Assembly (NCBI GenBank): GCA_039193455.1
Contig: JBCCWO010000004.1
Location: 143,968-207,967 of the forward strand
DNA length: 64,000 nucleotides
Direction of reading: 5' to 3'
Source of the DNA: JBCBGF01 sp039193455
GTDB lineage: Bacteria; Pseudomonadota; Alphaproteobacteria; Rhodobacterales; Rhodobacteraceae
Positions 26,592 to 35,133 of this stretch are shown in pieces. The position numbers were made by a program, and so were the translations under genes. Below the pieces are notes generated by a model. The model saw only the letters and a list, made by a program, of their open reading frames with translations. It had not been told where the DNA came from and did no database searches. How positions within the stretch are numbered: position 1 is the first letter of the stretch; every line of letters begins with the position of its first letter.

Positions 26592-26864
26592 TCATGTGTC
26601 GCGCAAAGCTTCGATGATTTCGTGGTTCAGACAGTAACCGGGCAGTTGCGCGCCACTGCCGGGCGCGCCCTGGGCCATCCAGCGCACACAGTCGTCGGCC
26701 GTTTGGCAGGCCCCGCAACGCGCGACCATGCCGACAAAGTCCGCCTCACTGATCCGCCCGGACGCCATCTCGGCACGCAGGCTTACATCCGCCGTGCGCG
26801 CCATCGCCTGGGTCAGCCAGTAATGGCAATCGGTGTCGTCAAGCTGTGTGAGATCGACGTCCAT
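26592..26864 (-). CDS. Small cysteine-motif protein, DUF6455-like (paralog 2)
   Basis: A 90-residue cytoplasmic protein without a signal or TM segment. The pattern MVARCGACQTADDCVRWM (C-x2-C-x5-C) followed by PGYCLNHEII matches the small DUF6455-type family common in Rhodobacteraceae. The gene just upstream (26883-27131) shares the pattern, so the pair arose by duplication. The four cysteines could bind a metal or an Fe-S cluster; function is unknown. Confidence 0.72.
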   Translation of the reverse strand: MDVDLTQLDDTDCHYWLTQAMARTADVSLRAEMASGRISEADFVGMVARCGACQTADDCVRWMAQGAPGSGAQLPGYCLNHEIIEALRDT

Positions 26865-26882
26865 GGCAGGCCCTCCGTCCGA

Positions 26883-27131
26883 TCAGTGGCCGCTCAGGCG
26901 CGCCTTGTTGCGGCAATAGGACGGCGGCGCGTCAGCCAACCCGTCTTGCGTATCAAGCCACTGTTTGCATTCCCCGGCCTCGCGGCAGGCCAGGCAATTG
27001 AAGACCATGGTCCGAAACTCCTGCGGTGGGAGTTCCCCCATCTGCATCTGGGTGTCGAGATCTTGGCCAAGCGTGTCGGCCATCCGGGTCATCAACGCGG
27101 TGTGTTGGTCGTACTTCGAAAAGAAAGACAT
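26883..27131 (-). CDS. Small cysteine-motif protein, DUF6455-like (paralog 1)
   Basis: An 82-residue protein starting MSFFSKYDQHTAL at 27131, with GGAG upstream; a longer in-frame start at 27146 is less likely. It carries MVFNCLACREAGECKQWL (C-x2-C-x5-C) and PPSYCRNKARL, the same layout as the next gene downstream, 18 bp away. Both are probably co-transcribed. Function unknown; redox or metal binding is a guess from the cysteines. Confidence 0.74.
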   Translation of the reverse strand: MSFFSKYDQHTALMTRMADTLGQDLDTQMQMGELPPQEFRTMVFNCLACREAGECKQWLDTQDGLADAPPSYCRNKARLSGH

Positions 27132-27208
27132 GGGCAGGCGCTCCAATCTGTGCTGCCCTAACGCTGACAGATTGTCGCGCCCCCCACGTTGATATCGATC
27201 AAGCCGCG

Positions 27209-27913
27209 CTAAAGTTGCGCCGCAACCCGCCGCACCGTCGCGATCCGCTCGGCATTGGGCGGGTGTGTGCCCAAAAATTGGTCACCTGGATCGGGGATCC
27301 GGTTGAAAAACTGGGCGCCCCGCACCGGATCATAGCCAGCGGCAAAGGCGATCCGCGTGCCAAGGGCATCGGCTTCAAGCTCAAACTCTTTGGAAAACCG
27401 GCGCGCGCCGACGGTGCCGCCGATCTGCTGGGCGGTTTCAACACCTGCCGCGTCCAGCCCCAGAACCGATCCCAACACCGTCGCAAGCACCGCCCCTTCC
27501 ATCGCGCGCTGTTGCGTTTCGGGCAGATGCGCCTCGATATGATGCGCCGCCTCGTGGCCCAGAACAAAAGCCAGCTCGTCCGCGTTCCGCGAATCGCGGA
27601 TCAGCGTTGCCGTAAACCCGATGATAGGCCGCCCGTTGCGGTCGAGCGTTTGAAACGCATTCGGTGCCTTGCGCGGATCGTCATCCACGATAATCCGAAA
27701 ATCGCAGTTCGTGTTGGGTCTGCGCTGGCGGCACAGACGCTCGGCCACGGGTTCGACACGCGCCACAACACTGCGGAAATTGGCCGACGCCTGGCTTGCG
27801 GGCAGCCGGGCTGACGCCGTCTCACGCGGCGGTGACTGTGTCGGGGGTGCAGAGGTGGTCGTGATTTCGCACCCGCCCAGAACAACCAAGGCAAAAACAG
27901 CAATGAAGCGCAT
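27209..27913 (-). CDS. M48-family metalloprotease lipoprotein
   Basis: A 234-residue outer-envelope lipoprotein. The N-terminus MRFIAVFALVVLGGC ends in an LGGC lipobox, supporting the start at 27913 over a longer form. The zinc motif is HEAAH in LGHEAAHHIEAHLPETQ, with the third ligand in FELEADALGTRIAFAAGYDP. The protein resembles the LoiP/YcaL/BepA group of periplasmic quality-control proteases. It stands alone, transcribed away from the DCC gene. Confidence 0.9.
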   Translation of the reverse strand: MRFIAVFALVVLGGCEITTTSAPPTQSPPRETASARLPASQASANFRSVVARVEPVAERLCRQRRPNTNCDFRIIVDDDPRKAPNAFQTLDRNGRPIIGFTATLIRDSRNADELAFVLGHEAAHHIEAHLPETQQRAMEGAVLATVLGSVLGLDAAGVETAQQIGGTVGARRFSKEFELEADALGTRIAFAAGYDPVRGAQFFNRIPDPGDQFLGTHPPNAERIATVRRVAAQL

Positions 27914-28064
27914 CCGTGACCCTTTCAAACTGCGCGAGGAGCATAGCGATTGGCGATGCCTATGCCAGACCCGGTGAATTTTTTGCAAGCGACCGGCGTG
28001 GTTTAGCCAACCCGGTCTTCCCCGGCCCCCTCGTCACCACGCACACCCGCCCTATCTGCGGTTC

Positions 28065-28451
28065 ATGAGCACCGAGACCACCGTGATATTCAATAACACC
28101 TGCCCGATCTGTTCGCGCGAGATCGCGATTTACCGCACCCGGGCCGAGGACCACGACCTGCCAATCGGCTTCGTCGGCTTGGACGAGGCCGATCTTGGGC
28201 ACTACGGCCTGACCGCCGATGCGGCCGCCCGACGGCTCTATATGGTTCGGGACGGCCAGCTTATCAGCGGTGTGGACGCCTTCATCGTCCTCTGGCGCGC
28301 CCTGCCCGGCTTTGGCTGGCTGGCGCGCCTCGTGGCCCTGCCCGGCATCCGACATGCGGGCTACGTCGTCTATGATTACGTTCTGGCCCCGCTGCTCTAT
28401 GCCCTCCACAAGCGCCGCCTCCGGCGGGCTGGCTTGCGCGCGTCCCGGTGA
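28065..28451 (+). CDS. DCC-family thiol-disulfide oxidoreductase-like protein (DUF393)
   Basis: A 128-residue protein with VIFNNTCPICSREIAIYR near the start, the C-x2-C variant of the FDGxCxLC signature of the DCC family, and a C-terminal hydrophobic/basic helix. The family is predicted to be thioredoxin-fold but its reaction is not established. It is followed at 45 bp by a short conserved-looking gene. Confidence 0.85.
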   Translation: MSTETTVIFNNTCPICSREIAIYRTRAEDHDLPIGFVGLDEADLGHYGLTADAAARRLYMVRDGQLISGVDAFIVLWRALPGFGWLARLVALPGIRHAGYVVYDYVLAPLLYALHKRRLRRAGLRASR

Positions 28452-28496
28452 CCGGATAGGCCAGCCCCGACGTCCAGCGACGCAAGGGGCCATGCC

Positions 28497-28736
28497 ATGT
28501 TCACCATCGAGCACGAGTTCGACGCCACCGTGATCACCCTTGTCGATGACCCTGCCCAGCACCGGCAGGAAGACGTGGCAATAAATGCGTTCGAGGATTG
28601 CGTGACGGTCGAACAACTCGACCCGCGGACCGACCGCGTCCAGAAAATCACGCTATCCCTTGGCCAGGTGCGCGATCTCGCAGCCGCGCTCGATTTGCCC
28701 GAGGGCGTCTACAAGATGCGGCCCAAGGCGCGCTAG
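28497..28736 (+). CDS. Hypothetical protein, 79 residues
   Basis: A small soluble protein (MFTIEHEFDATVITLVDD...). I recognise no domain. It is acidic in the first half and ends in a basic KMRPKAR tail. Good codon use, co-orientation with the DCC gene before and the amidohydrolase after, and short gaps support it as real. Confidence 0.6.
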   Translation: MFTIEHEFDATVITLVDDPAQHRQEDVAINAFEDCVTVEQLDPRTDRVQKITLSLGQVRDLAAALDLPEGVYKMRPKAR

Positions 28737-28787
28737 CCCCTTTCCGCCCTCCCCACGCTGCGCCATGGTGGCGGCGGGGGGACGACA

Positions 28788-29894
28788 ATGACCACAGGCT
28801 TTTTCTGCGACGAACGCACCTTTTGGCATACGGGCCACGGCTATGCCCTGACCACACCGATTGGTGGCCTGGTGCAGCCGCTGGCGGGCGACGGCTTTCC
28901 CGACGCGCCCGAGACGCGGCGTCGGTTGAAGAACCTGCTCGAAACCTCGGGGTTGATGGCGGAGTTGCACGCAACCTCCGCCCCGCCCGCCACGACCGAA
29001 GCACTGCTTCGCGTGCATCCCGAAAGCTATCTGACGGAATTCAAAGCATTATCCGATGCCGACGGGGGCGAGCTTGGTCCCCGCGCCCCCTTTTCCCGCG
29101 GCGGGTATGAGATCGCGGCCCTCTCGGCTGGGCTGGCAACATCGGCGTTGCAAGGCGTCCTCACGGGCCGCCTCAGCGCGGCCTACGCGCTCACGCGGCC
29201 GCCCGGGCATCACTGCCTGCCCGAGCGCCCGAACGGGTTCTGCCTGCTCGCCAACATTGCCATCGCCATCGAAGCGGCCTTCGCCGACGGGCTGAGCGAA
29301 CGCATCGCGGTGGTGGATTGGGATGTGCACCACGGCAACGGAACCGAGGCGATCTTCTATGACCGCGACGATGTCCTGACGATTTCGCTTCATCAAGAGC
29401 GGAACTACCCGATGGATCAGGGCGATGCTGGCGACACCGGCGCCGGGCGCGGCGACGGCGCGAACGTCAACATCCCCCTGCCCCCTGGCACGGGCCATGC
29501 CGGTTACCTGGAGGCGATGGAACGGATCGTTCTGCCCGCCCTTGCTGCCTACGAGCCCGACGCGATCGTCGTTGCCTGCGGCCTTGATGCCAGCGCGTTC
29601 GACCCGCTGGGCCGGATGCTGGCGTCTGCCGAGACGTTTCGGCTCATGACCCGTCAGATCAAAACGGCCGCCGCAGATCTCTGCGACGGCCGTCTGACCC
29701 TCGTTCACGAAGGCGGATATTCCGAGCTTTATGCCCCGTTTTGCGGCCATGCCGTTATCGAAGAGCTGTCGGGCAGCGCGATTCGGGCTGCCGATCCGCT
29801 TGCCGCTAAGGTGGCGCAACGCCAGCCGGGCCCCGCCTTCGACGCCTTCGTCAGCGCCCAGATCGCGGCGCTGGCCGAGGCGTTTGGTCTTTAG
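28788..29894 (+). CDS. Histone deacetylase-like amidohydrolase
   Basis: A 368-residue class II HDAC-like enzyme. Zinc and charge-relay motifs are intact: TRPPGHHCL, VVDWDVHHGNGTEAIF and ACGLDASAFDPLGRM, and the catalytic loop HEGGYSELY. Bacterial members deacetylate polyamines or other acetylated small molecules. The start has GGGGG-type SD. Its TAG stop overlaps the stop of the convergent DUF1127 gene by 4 bp. Confidence 0.9.
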   Translation: MTTGFFCDERTFWHTGHGYALTTPIGGLVQPLAGDGFPDAPETRRRLKNLLETSGLMAELHATSAPPATTEALLRVHPESYLTEFKALSDADGGELGPRAPFSRGGYEIAALSAGLATSALQGVLTGRLSAAYALTRPPGHHCLPERPNGFCLLANIAIAIEAAFADGLSERIAVVDWDVHHGNGTEAIFYDRDDVLTISLHQERNYPMDQGDAGDTGAGRGDGANVNIPLPPGTGHAGYLEAMERIVLPALAAYEPDAIVVACGLDASAFDPLGRMLASAETFRLMTRQIKTAAADLCDGRLTLVHEGGYSELYAPFCGHAVIEELSGSAIRAADPLAAKVAQRQPGPAFDAFVSAQIAALAEAFGL

Positions 29895-30115
29895 CGCTTG
29901 GTGACCGCTTCACGTGCTGCATTTGCAGCAATTTCGCTGACCCGCGAGGCGCTGATGCCCAGGTCGTCAAGCTCGCGAGGGCTCAGAGCATCAAGCTCGC
30001 GCATGGTCTGCGCATACACGCTGCGATAGATCAGGGCTTCGCGAAAAGCGTCGGCCACGTTTCTGAAAACGTTGAAAAAGCTGCCGGAACGGCGGGTTTC
30101 GTTGAGGTATGTCAT
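29891..30115 (-). CDS. DUF1127 domain protein
   Basis: A 74-residue protein with the DUF1127 block TMRELDALSPRELDDLGISASRVSEIA near its C-terminus. In other alphaproteobacteria such proteins affect phosphate/carbon metabolism and bind RNA or regulators; no specific role is visible here. A reasonable promoter (TTGTGC-N16-TATGTT) lies 63-90 bp upstream. Confidence 0.88.
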   Translation of the reverse strand: MTYLNETRRSGSFFNVFRNVADAFREALIYRSVYAQTMRELDALSPRELDDLGISASRVSEIAANAAREAVTKR

Positions 30116-30177
30116 TTCGTCTTTCCTTGGGTCGGGGGGCCGACTCTGCGCCGGTCCGTGTGTCTCGTGTTAGCGGG

Positions 30178-30205
30178 AACATAGGAACTTTCTGCAGCTG
30201 CACAA
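30178..30205 (-). promoter_or_regulatory. Candidate promoter of the DUF1127 gene
   Basis: On the - strand TTGTGC (30205-30200) and TATGTT (30183-30178) are spaced by 16 bp, giving a leader of about 55 nt. The spacer contains CTGCAG and the -35 region CAGCTG, small palindromes of unknown meaning. Confidence 0.4.
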
Positions 30206-30306
30206 TTCGTGTTTCGACAAAGCCGATATGCGAAAAACGAATGTCCCCTGCGGCCTTGACCCCCGGCGCCCGAATGCCGAAATGGAGCAATGTAAACGGA
30301 GGTAAC

Positions 30307-30876
30307 ATGCCCACTCCCAACCCGCAGGCGCTTGCCTTTCTGCGCACGCGCCGCTCGCGCCCGGCGAAAACGCTGACCACGCCGGTTCCTGACCGTGAAA
30401 CGCTGCTGCCGCTTCTCGAAGCGGCGGCGCGCAGCCCCGATCATGGCAAGCTTGAGCCCTGGCGGTTCATCGTCCTGGAACGGGCCGCTCTAGTCCGGCT
30501 TGCCGCGGCGGTCGGCGTGCGCGCGGCCGAAACCGGCGCCGAGTCCGAAAAGATGCAGGCGCAATTCGGCACTGCGCATCTGACGGTGGCCGTTGTGGCG
30601 TCGCCGAAACCGTCCGAGAAAATCCCGCAAGTGGAACAGGCCATGTCTGCGGGGGCCGTGTGCCTTGCGCTCTTGAATGCGGCGCTGGCGTCCGGGTGGG
30701 GCGCGAACTGGCTGACGGGTTGGGCCGCCCATGATCCGGTCTTCTGCCAAACCCATCTGGGCCTGACCGAGGGGGAAACCATCGCCGGGTTCATCCATAT
30801 CGGAACCGAGACGGCCACCCCGCCCGAACGCCCCCGCCCCGACATCGCGGCGATTACCACATGGGTTGGCGCATGA
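30307..30876 (+). CDS. Nitroreductase-family flavoprotein (YdjA-like)
   Basis: A 189-residue FMN-binding oxidoreductase. Family features are the N-terminal RRSRPAKTL, AARSPDHGKLEPWRF and the ASGWGANWLTGW block. The ATG follows CGGAGGTAAC, a strong SD, which decides the start over longer readings. The physiological substrate is unknown. Its stop overlaps the next gene as ATGA. Confidence 0.9.
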   Translation: MPTPNPQALAFLRTRRSRPAKTLTTPVPDRETLLPLLEAAARSPDHGKLEPWRFIVLERAALVRLAAAVGVRAAETGAESEKMQAQFGTAHLTVAVVASPKPSEKIPQVEQAMSAGAVCLALLNAALASGWGANWLTGWAAHDPVFCQTHLGLTEGETIAGFIHIGTETATPPERPRPDIAAITTWVGA

Positions 30877-31571
30877 TCTTCAACGATTTTCTCAAGGCGC
30901 TGCACCAGATCGGCGACCCGCGTTTTCGTCGGGTCCTGTTCATCGGGCTCGGCCTCACCGTGGTTCTGCTGATCGCCGTCTACGCGATTTTTCTGGGCCT
31001 TTTGAATTGGTTCCTGCCCGACACGATGACGATCCCGTGGCTGGGCGAGGTCACCTGGGTCGACGATCTGCTCTCTGGCGCCTCGATCCTGGTGCTGCTC
31101 GCCCTGTCGGTCTTCCTGATGGTCCCTGTAGCCTCGGCCTTCACCTCGCTCTTTCTCGACGACGTCGCCGACGCGGTCGAGGCGCGGCACTTCCCCGCGC
31201 TTACCCCCGCCCCGCGCGTCAGCTTTGCCGAGGGGGTGCGCGACAGCGTGAACTTTCTGGGCGTCCTGATCGCGGCCAACCTGATCGCACTGATCGGATA
31301 CCTGTTCCTCGGGCCGCTTGCGCCACTGGGGTTCATCGCCTTGAACGGCTACCTACTCGGGCGCGAGTATTTTCAGCTCATCGCGCTGCGCCGGTTGGGG
31401 CGAAGCGGGGCCAAGGCGGCGCGGCGGCGGCATGCGTTTCAGATCTGGGCTGCGGGCGCGCTGATGGCCGCCCCGCTGACGATCCCCATCGTCAACCTGC
31501 TGGTCCCGGTCCTGGGCGCCGCGACCTTCACCCACCTCTTCCACCGGCTTGAGGGCCAGCGCGCGGGCTGA
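30873..31571 (+). CDS. EI24/CysZ-like membrane protein
   Basis: A 232-residue protein with four to five TM segments (about 20-46, 66-90, 127-155 and 195-218) and the FLMVPVASAFTSLFLDDVADAVEARHFP segment typical of the EI24/CysZ fold. CysZ imports sulfate; whether this distant member does is unknown. Translationally coupled to the nitroreductase by ATGA. Confidence 0.85.
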   Translation: MIFNDFLKALHQIGDPRFRRVLFIGLGLTVVLLIAVYAIFLGLLNWFLPDTMTIPWLGEVTWVDDLLSGASILVLLALSVFLMVPVASAFTSLFLDDVADAVEARHFPALTPAPRVSFAEGVRDSVNFLGVLIAANLIALIGYLFLGPLAPLGFIALNGYLLGREYFQLIALRRLGRSGAKAARRRHAFQIWAAGALMAAPLTIPIVNLLVPVLGAATFTHLFHRLEGQRAG

Positions 31572-31856
31572 TCAGCCGGCGCTCTCGACCGGACCCATCC
31601 GGTTGAACCAGTCGATGTCGCGCACACTGATCACACCTGACAGGATGATCGCCGCGACAACCAGCCAGACAAGGGTCGCAACAACGGTCACGACCTTGGC
31701 CTTCTTGCGCATGTTGATGCTGGCGGGTGCGCTGGCATGGGTGCCCGGAACGACTTCGCCCCGGTCGCCCTGTGTCTCCATCCGGATGGGCAAAACAATG
31801 AACAGCACCATGAACCAGATCACGGCGTATAGGACGAGGCCCGCAACTACCCCCAT
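31572..31856 (-). CDS. DUF1467 membrane protein
   Basis: A 94-residue protein with two TM helices (about 5-23 and 54-75) and the central LPIRMETQGDRGEVVPGTHASAP segment that marks DUF1467. Its start shares bases with the stop of the methylmalonyl-CoA epimerase gene (TGATG), an arrangement I recall as common in Rhodobacteraceae. It converges directly on the EI24 gene with no gap. Function unknown. Confidence 0.88.
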   Translation of the reverse strand: MGVVAGLVLYAVIWFMVLFIVLPIRMETQGDRGEVVPGTHASAPASINMRKKAKVVTVVATLVWLVVAAIILSGVISVRDIDWFNRMGPVESAG

Positions 31857-32260
31857 CAGACCTGCTCCAACTCCACCAGCGTGCCGGTGAAATCCTTCGG
31901 GTGCAGGAACAGGACCGGCTTGCCATGGGCGCCAATCTTCGGCTCCCCGTCGCCCAGAACCCGGGCGCCCGACGCTTTCAACTGGTCGCGCGCCGCCAGA
32001 ATATCATCGACCTCATAACAGACATGATGGATCCCACCCGACGGGTTCTTCTCAAGAAACCCGGCGATGGGAGAGCCCGCGCCCAGGGGATACAACAGCT
32101 CGATCTTGGTGTTCGGAAGCTCGATGAACACCACGGTCACGCCGTGGTCGGGCTCATCCTGCGGCGCGCCGACCTTGGCACCCAGCGTATCGCGATACTG
32201 CGCCGCCGCGGCCTCCAGATCGGGCACGGCGATGGCCACGTGGTTCAGACGTCCGATCAT
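31856..32260 (-). CDS. mce: Methylmalonyl-CoA epimerase
   Basis: A 134-residue VOC-fold enzyme that interconverts (R)- and (S)-methylmalonyl-CoA in propionyl-CoA catabolism. Diagnostic parts are RLNHVAIAVPDLEAA, the metal-binding HHVCYEVDDI and the C-terminal HPKDFTGTLVELEQV. Length is normal. It leads the DUF1467 gene. Confidence 0.93.
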   Translation of the reverse strand: MIGRLNHVAIAVPDLEAAAAQYRDTLGAKVGAPQDEPDHGVTVVFIELPNTKIELLYPLGAGSPIAGFLEKNPSGGIHHVCYEVDDILAARDQLKASGARVLGDGEPKIGAHGKPVLFLHPKDFTGTLVELEQV

Positions 32261-32342
32261 GGGCGCGCTCCTCTTATCCGTCGCGCCGTTATGGGCATCT
32301 GGCTGACCAAGGGCAAGCGGCCCACGGGTCGCGGTGGGGCGA

Positions 32343-32357
32343 TTAACGCGGCATTAG
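32343..32357 (+). promoter_or_regulatory. CtrA-like box (TTAA-N7-TTAG)
   Basis: TTAACGCGGCATTAG departs from TTAA-N7-TTAA by one base and ends 42 bp before the response-regulator start. Response regulators are frequent members of CtrA regulons in Rhodobacteraceae. Binding is inferred only. Confidence 0.4.
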
Positions 32358-32398
32358 GCGCAACCGTCCAATCTGCCCATGGAATCGGAGGGAGCGCG

Positions 32399-33118
32399 AT
32401 GCCGGAACCCATCGAACAGATCATGATCGGGCAAAAGCCCACCCGGGATCGCCCGCTCTTGGGCCAGACCGTCCTGGTGATCGAAGACAGCCGCTTTGCG
32501 TCCGAAGCGCTGCGTCTGATGTGCCTGCGCTCAGGCGCGCGCATCCGCCGTGCCGACAGCCTAGCCTCGGCCACGCGGCATCTAACGACCTATCATCCAT
32601 CCATCGCCGTCGTCGACGTGGGACTGCCCGATGGCTCGGGGATCGATCTGATCCGCCAGATGGCCGACGCGCAGCCCCGGGTGCCGGTGATCCTCGCCGT
32701 GTCGGGCGATGATGGCGTCAAGACCGGGGCGATGGCGGCGGGTGCGGACGGCTACCTGGCCAAGCCATTGACCAGCCTTGCCGCCTTCCAGGCCGCGGTG
32801 ACCGCGCATCTGCCCCAGCGCTTCGGTCTCGCGCCCTTGCGCAGCGTCGATGACCCGACGCTGGCGCCCGATCAATTGGCCTACCGCGACGATCTGGTCC
32901 GCGCCGCGGCCGTTGCCCAGACAGGAACGGATCAGGGCAGCCTCCGCTATCTGGCGCAGTTCCTGGGGGGCCTTGCAAAAACCGTCGGCGACGGCGCGCT
33001 TGAAAAGGCTGCGATTGATCTGGGCACCGCGGTAGAGGAAGGGGCATCGGTCAAAGCCGCGCTCACCCACCTTGCCAAACTGATCAACGTCCGTCTGGAC
33101 GACAGCATTCCGGTCTAG
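32399..33118 (+). CDS. Orphan response regulator with uncharacterised C-terminal domain
   Basis: A 239-residue protein. The receiver domain spans about 22-145: VLVIEDSR, phosphoacceptor D73 in SIAVVDVGLPDG, S102 and K122 in YLAKPL. The remaining ~90 residues are helical (RYLAQFLGGLAKTVGDGALEKAAIDLG...) and resemble no HTH or GGDEF output that I recognise; an HPt-like or dimerisation bundle is possible. I start at MPEPIEQI with GGAGGGA upstream. No histidine kinase is adjacent. Its stop overlaps the convergent acetyltransferase stop in CTAG. Confidence 0.85.
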   Translation: MPEPIEQIMIGQKPTRDRPLLGQTVLVIEDSRFASEALRLMCLRSGARIRRADSLASATRHLTTYHPSIAVVDVGLPDGSGIDLIRQMADAQPRVPVILAVSGDDGVKTGAMAAGADGYLAKPLTSLAAFQAAVTAHLPQRFGLAPLRSVDDPTLAPDQLAYRDDLVRAAAVAQTGTDQGSLRYLAQFLGGLAKTVGDGALEKAAIDLGTAVEEGASVKAALTHLAKLINVRLDDSIPV

Positions 33119-33849
33119 GTCAACTGCGTCAGCGCGGGATCGGCGCTGACACGGATATCACGGGTCAGTTCCGACAGCGCCATGATCTGCTGGCCGTCGG
33201 CATCGAAATTGCTAGGGGCAAGCCACGCCGCATAGGCCGCTTTCAGCGCGGGCCATTCGCTGTCAATCGCGGCAAACCAAGCCGTATCGCGGTTGCGGCC
33301 CTTGACGACCGTGGCCTGCCGAAACACGCCCTCATAACTCAACCCCAGCCGTTCGGCCGCCCGGCGCGAGGCGCGGTTCAGCGCATCGCATTTCCACTCA
33401 AACCGCCGATATCCGGCCTCGAACGCGCCTTGGATCATCAACATCATCGCCTCGGTGGCCGCCACGCTCCGCTGCAACTCGGCTGAAAAGTTGATGTGGC
33501 CCAACTCGATCGACCCGGCATCGGGCGCGATGCGAAGATAGCTCAGCACGCCCGCGGCCCGCCCGCTCGCCAGGGGCCGCACCGCGAAAAACATCGGGTC
33601 GGCACACCCCTCCATCTCGCGCATCCAGCGTTGATAGGCACCCGGGGTTTCAAACGGGCCATAGGGCAGATAGGTCCAGATCGACGGATCGGCACTGTTG
33701 GCGCGATGCAGTTCCACGGCCTGCGCGCTGGCCGACAGCGGCTCGATCCGGCAGAAGCGGCCTTCCGTCACCACCCGCTCGGGCCAGGGTGGCGGTGTCC
33801 ATCCCGGCACAGCGTGGCCCAAACGGCTAGAAGTCTCGTCGTCCTGCAT
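33115..33849 (-). CDS. GNAT-family acetyltransferase (RimJ/RimL-like)
   Basis: A 244-residue GNAT protein with the RimJ/RimL features ELHRANSADPSIWTYLPYGPF, the strand-4 SIELGHINFSAELQRSVAATEA (acetyl-CoA region) and NRASRRAAERLGLSYEGVFRQ. Such proteins acetylate N-termini or small molecules. No target can be inferred from context. It is longer than the usual ~200 residues because of N- and C-terminal extensions. Confidence 0.88.
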   Translation of the reverse strand: MQDDETSSRLGHAVPGWTPPPWPERVVTEGRFCRIEPLSASAQAVELHRANSADPSIWTYLPYGPFETPGAYQRWMREMEGCADPMFFAVRPLASGRAAGVLSYLRIAPDAGSIELGHINFSAELQRSVAATEAMMLMIQGAFEAGYRRFEWKCDALNRASRRAAERLGLSYEGVFRQATVVKGRNRDTAWFAAIDSEWPALKAAYAAWLAPSNFDADGQQIMALSELTRDIRVSADPALTQLT

Positions 33850-33917
33850 TCTACGTCCCCTGCGCCCAGCGATAGCAGCGCCAGGCGGGGGAATGCACGC
33901 AGATTCAGCGCCCGGCG

Positions 33918-35123
33918 TCAGAGGATCAGGCCCGGATCCGCCCCCATCTCAAGCCCCGGAAAGACCGTTTGCTCCAGAACCGAACGCTCCAGCCCAAAGG
34001 CCCCGCGCATCGCCCAGGCGGCCACCGCGCGCACATCGCCCGTCGGCATCAGATCGCGCCGGTCATAAAGATCCGCTTCGGCAAGACCGGGCCAGCGCCC
34101 CAGGACCTGGCCACCCCGCACTGCACCGCCGGCCACCAGCATCGCGCCACCGGTCCCGTGATCGGTGCCGGCGGTGCCGTTCAACCGCACGGTTCGCCCA
34201 AACTCGGTCATGGCGAGCACGGTTGTCTTCTGCCAGTTTGCGCCCAACCCCTGCTTCAGCGCGAGGATCACATCGGCCAACCGCCCAAGCCGCTGGGTCA
34301 AGGGCCCGTCCTGATTGCGATGCGTATCCCAACCGTTGATCGAGAATGCGGCAATCCGGGTGTCGCGGTTCAACCGGTCGGCCGCAAAGGCCGCCAGCGC
34401 CCGCTCGGACCGCCCGCCTTGTTCTTCCATCATCGCCATCATCTCATCCGACGGCATCTCGCCCGCATCCGCCTCGGCCGCCAGCCCATTGGCCAGCGTC
34501 ATCGCCTGATCGGCGGCGGCGTGAAACAGTGCATCCCCTTCATAGAGATGGCCCAGCAACAGTTCTGCCTGCGGCGATAGCGCAAGGCGCAGCGACGGTG
34601 CCCAGTTCGCCACTTCTGCGGGGCCAGACAGGATCTTGAGGTTGCCTTGCCCGATGGCAAACGCCGTCTCACCCTCCAACCCCGGCACCGTCTGCAACAT
34701 CCGGTTCAGCCAACCGTCCCGCGCAATCGGCGCATCCATTGCCGTCCCCGCTTCAAGCAGATCCTGCCCGTCAAAATGGCTGCGCTTGTCGCGATAGGGC
34801 GTCGACACCGCCTGCACGAACCCAAGCTCCCCCGCCTGCCACAGCGGCGCGAGCGCCCCAAGCCCGGGATGCATCTCGTAAAACCCGTCTAGCGCGAGGC
34901 CATCGCCGCCAACCCCCGGGCGGGTTTGGGCAAAGTTGCGGTCACCCACCGGCCGCACTGCATCCAGCCCATCCATCCCGCCGCGCAGGATCAAAACCAC
35001 CAGCCGCGCGTCCCAGGGCGCGGCGGCAAAGGTCATCGAGGTCATCAAGGGATGCGCCGCCGCCGAACAGGCCACCGTACCCGCGCCCCGCAACAGCCCC
35101 CGCCGTGTGATCAGATCGCCCAT
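33918..35123 (-). CDS. DUF1501 protein, Tat-exported
   Basis: A 401-residue protein with a twin-arginine leader (ITRRGLLRGAGTVACSAAA) and the DUF1501 features LVVLILRGGMDGLD, FALRPH-like GFYEMHPGLGAL and TTVLAMTEFGRT. DUF1501 proteins are distant alkaline-phosphatase-fold members of unknown role. The gene lies 10 bp downstream of a DUF1800 gene, the standard pairing. The start at 35123 is the ATG of MGDLITRRG; longer frames overlap the partner gene. Confidence 0.9.
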   Translation of the reverse strand: MGDLITRRGLLRGAGTVACSAAAHPLMTSMTFAAAPWDARLVVLILRGGMDGLDAVRPVGDRNFAQTRPGVGGDGLALDGFYEMHPGLGALAPLWQAGELGFVQAVSTPYRDKRSHFDGQDLLEAGTAMDAPIARDGWLNRMLQTVPGLEGETAFAIGQGNLKILSGPAEVANWAPSLRLALSPQAELLLGHLYEGDALFHAAADQAMTLANGLAAEADAGEMPSDEMMAMMEEQGGRSERALAAFAADRLNRDTRIAAFSINGWDTHRNQDGPLTQRLGRLADVILALKQGLGANWQKTTVLAMTEFGRTVRLNGTAGTDHGTGGAMLVAGGAVRGGQVLGRWPGLAEADLYDRRDLMPTGDVRAVAAWAMRGAFGLERSVLEQTVFPGLEMGADPGLIL

Positions 35124-35133
35124 GCTCTCGCTC

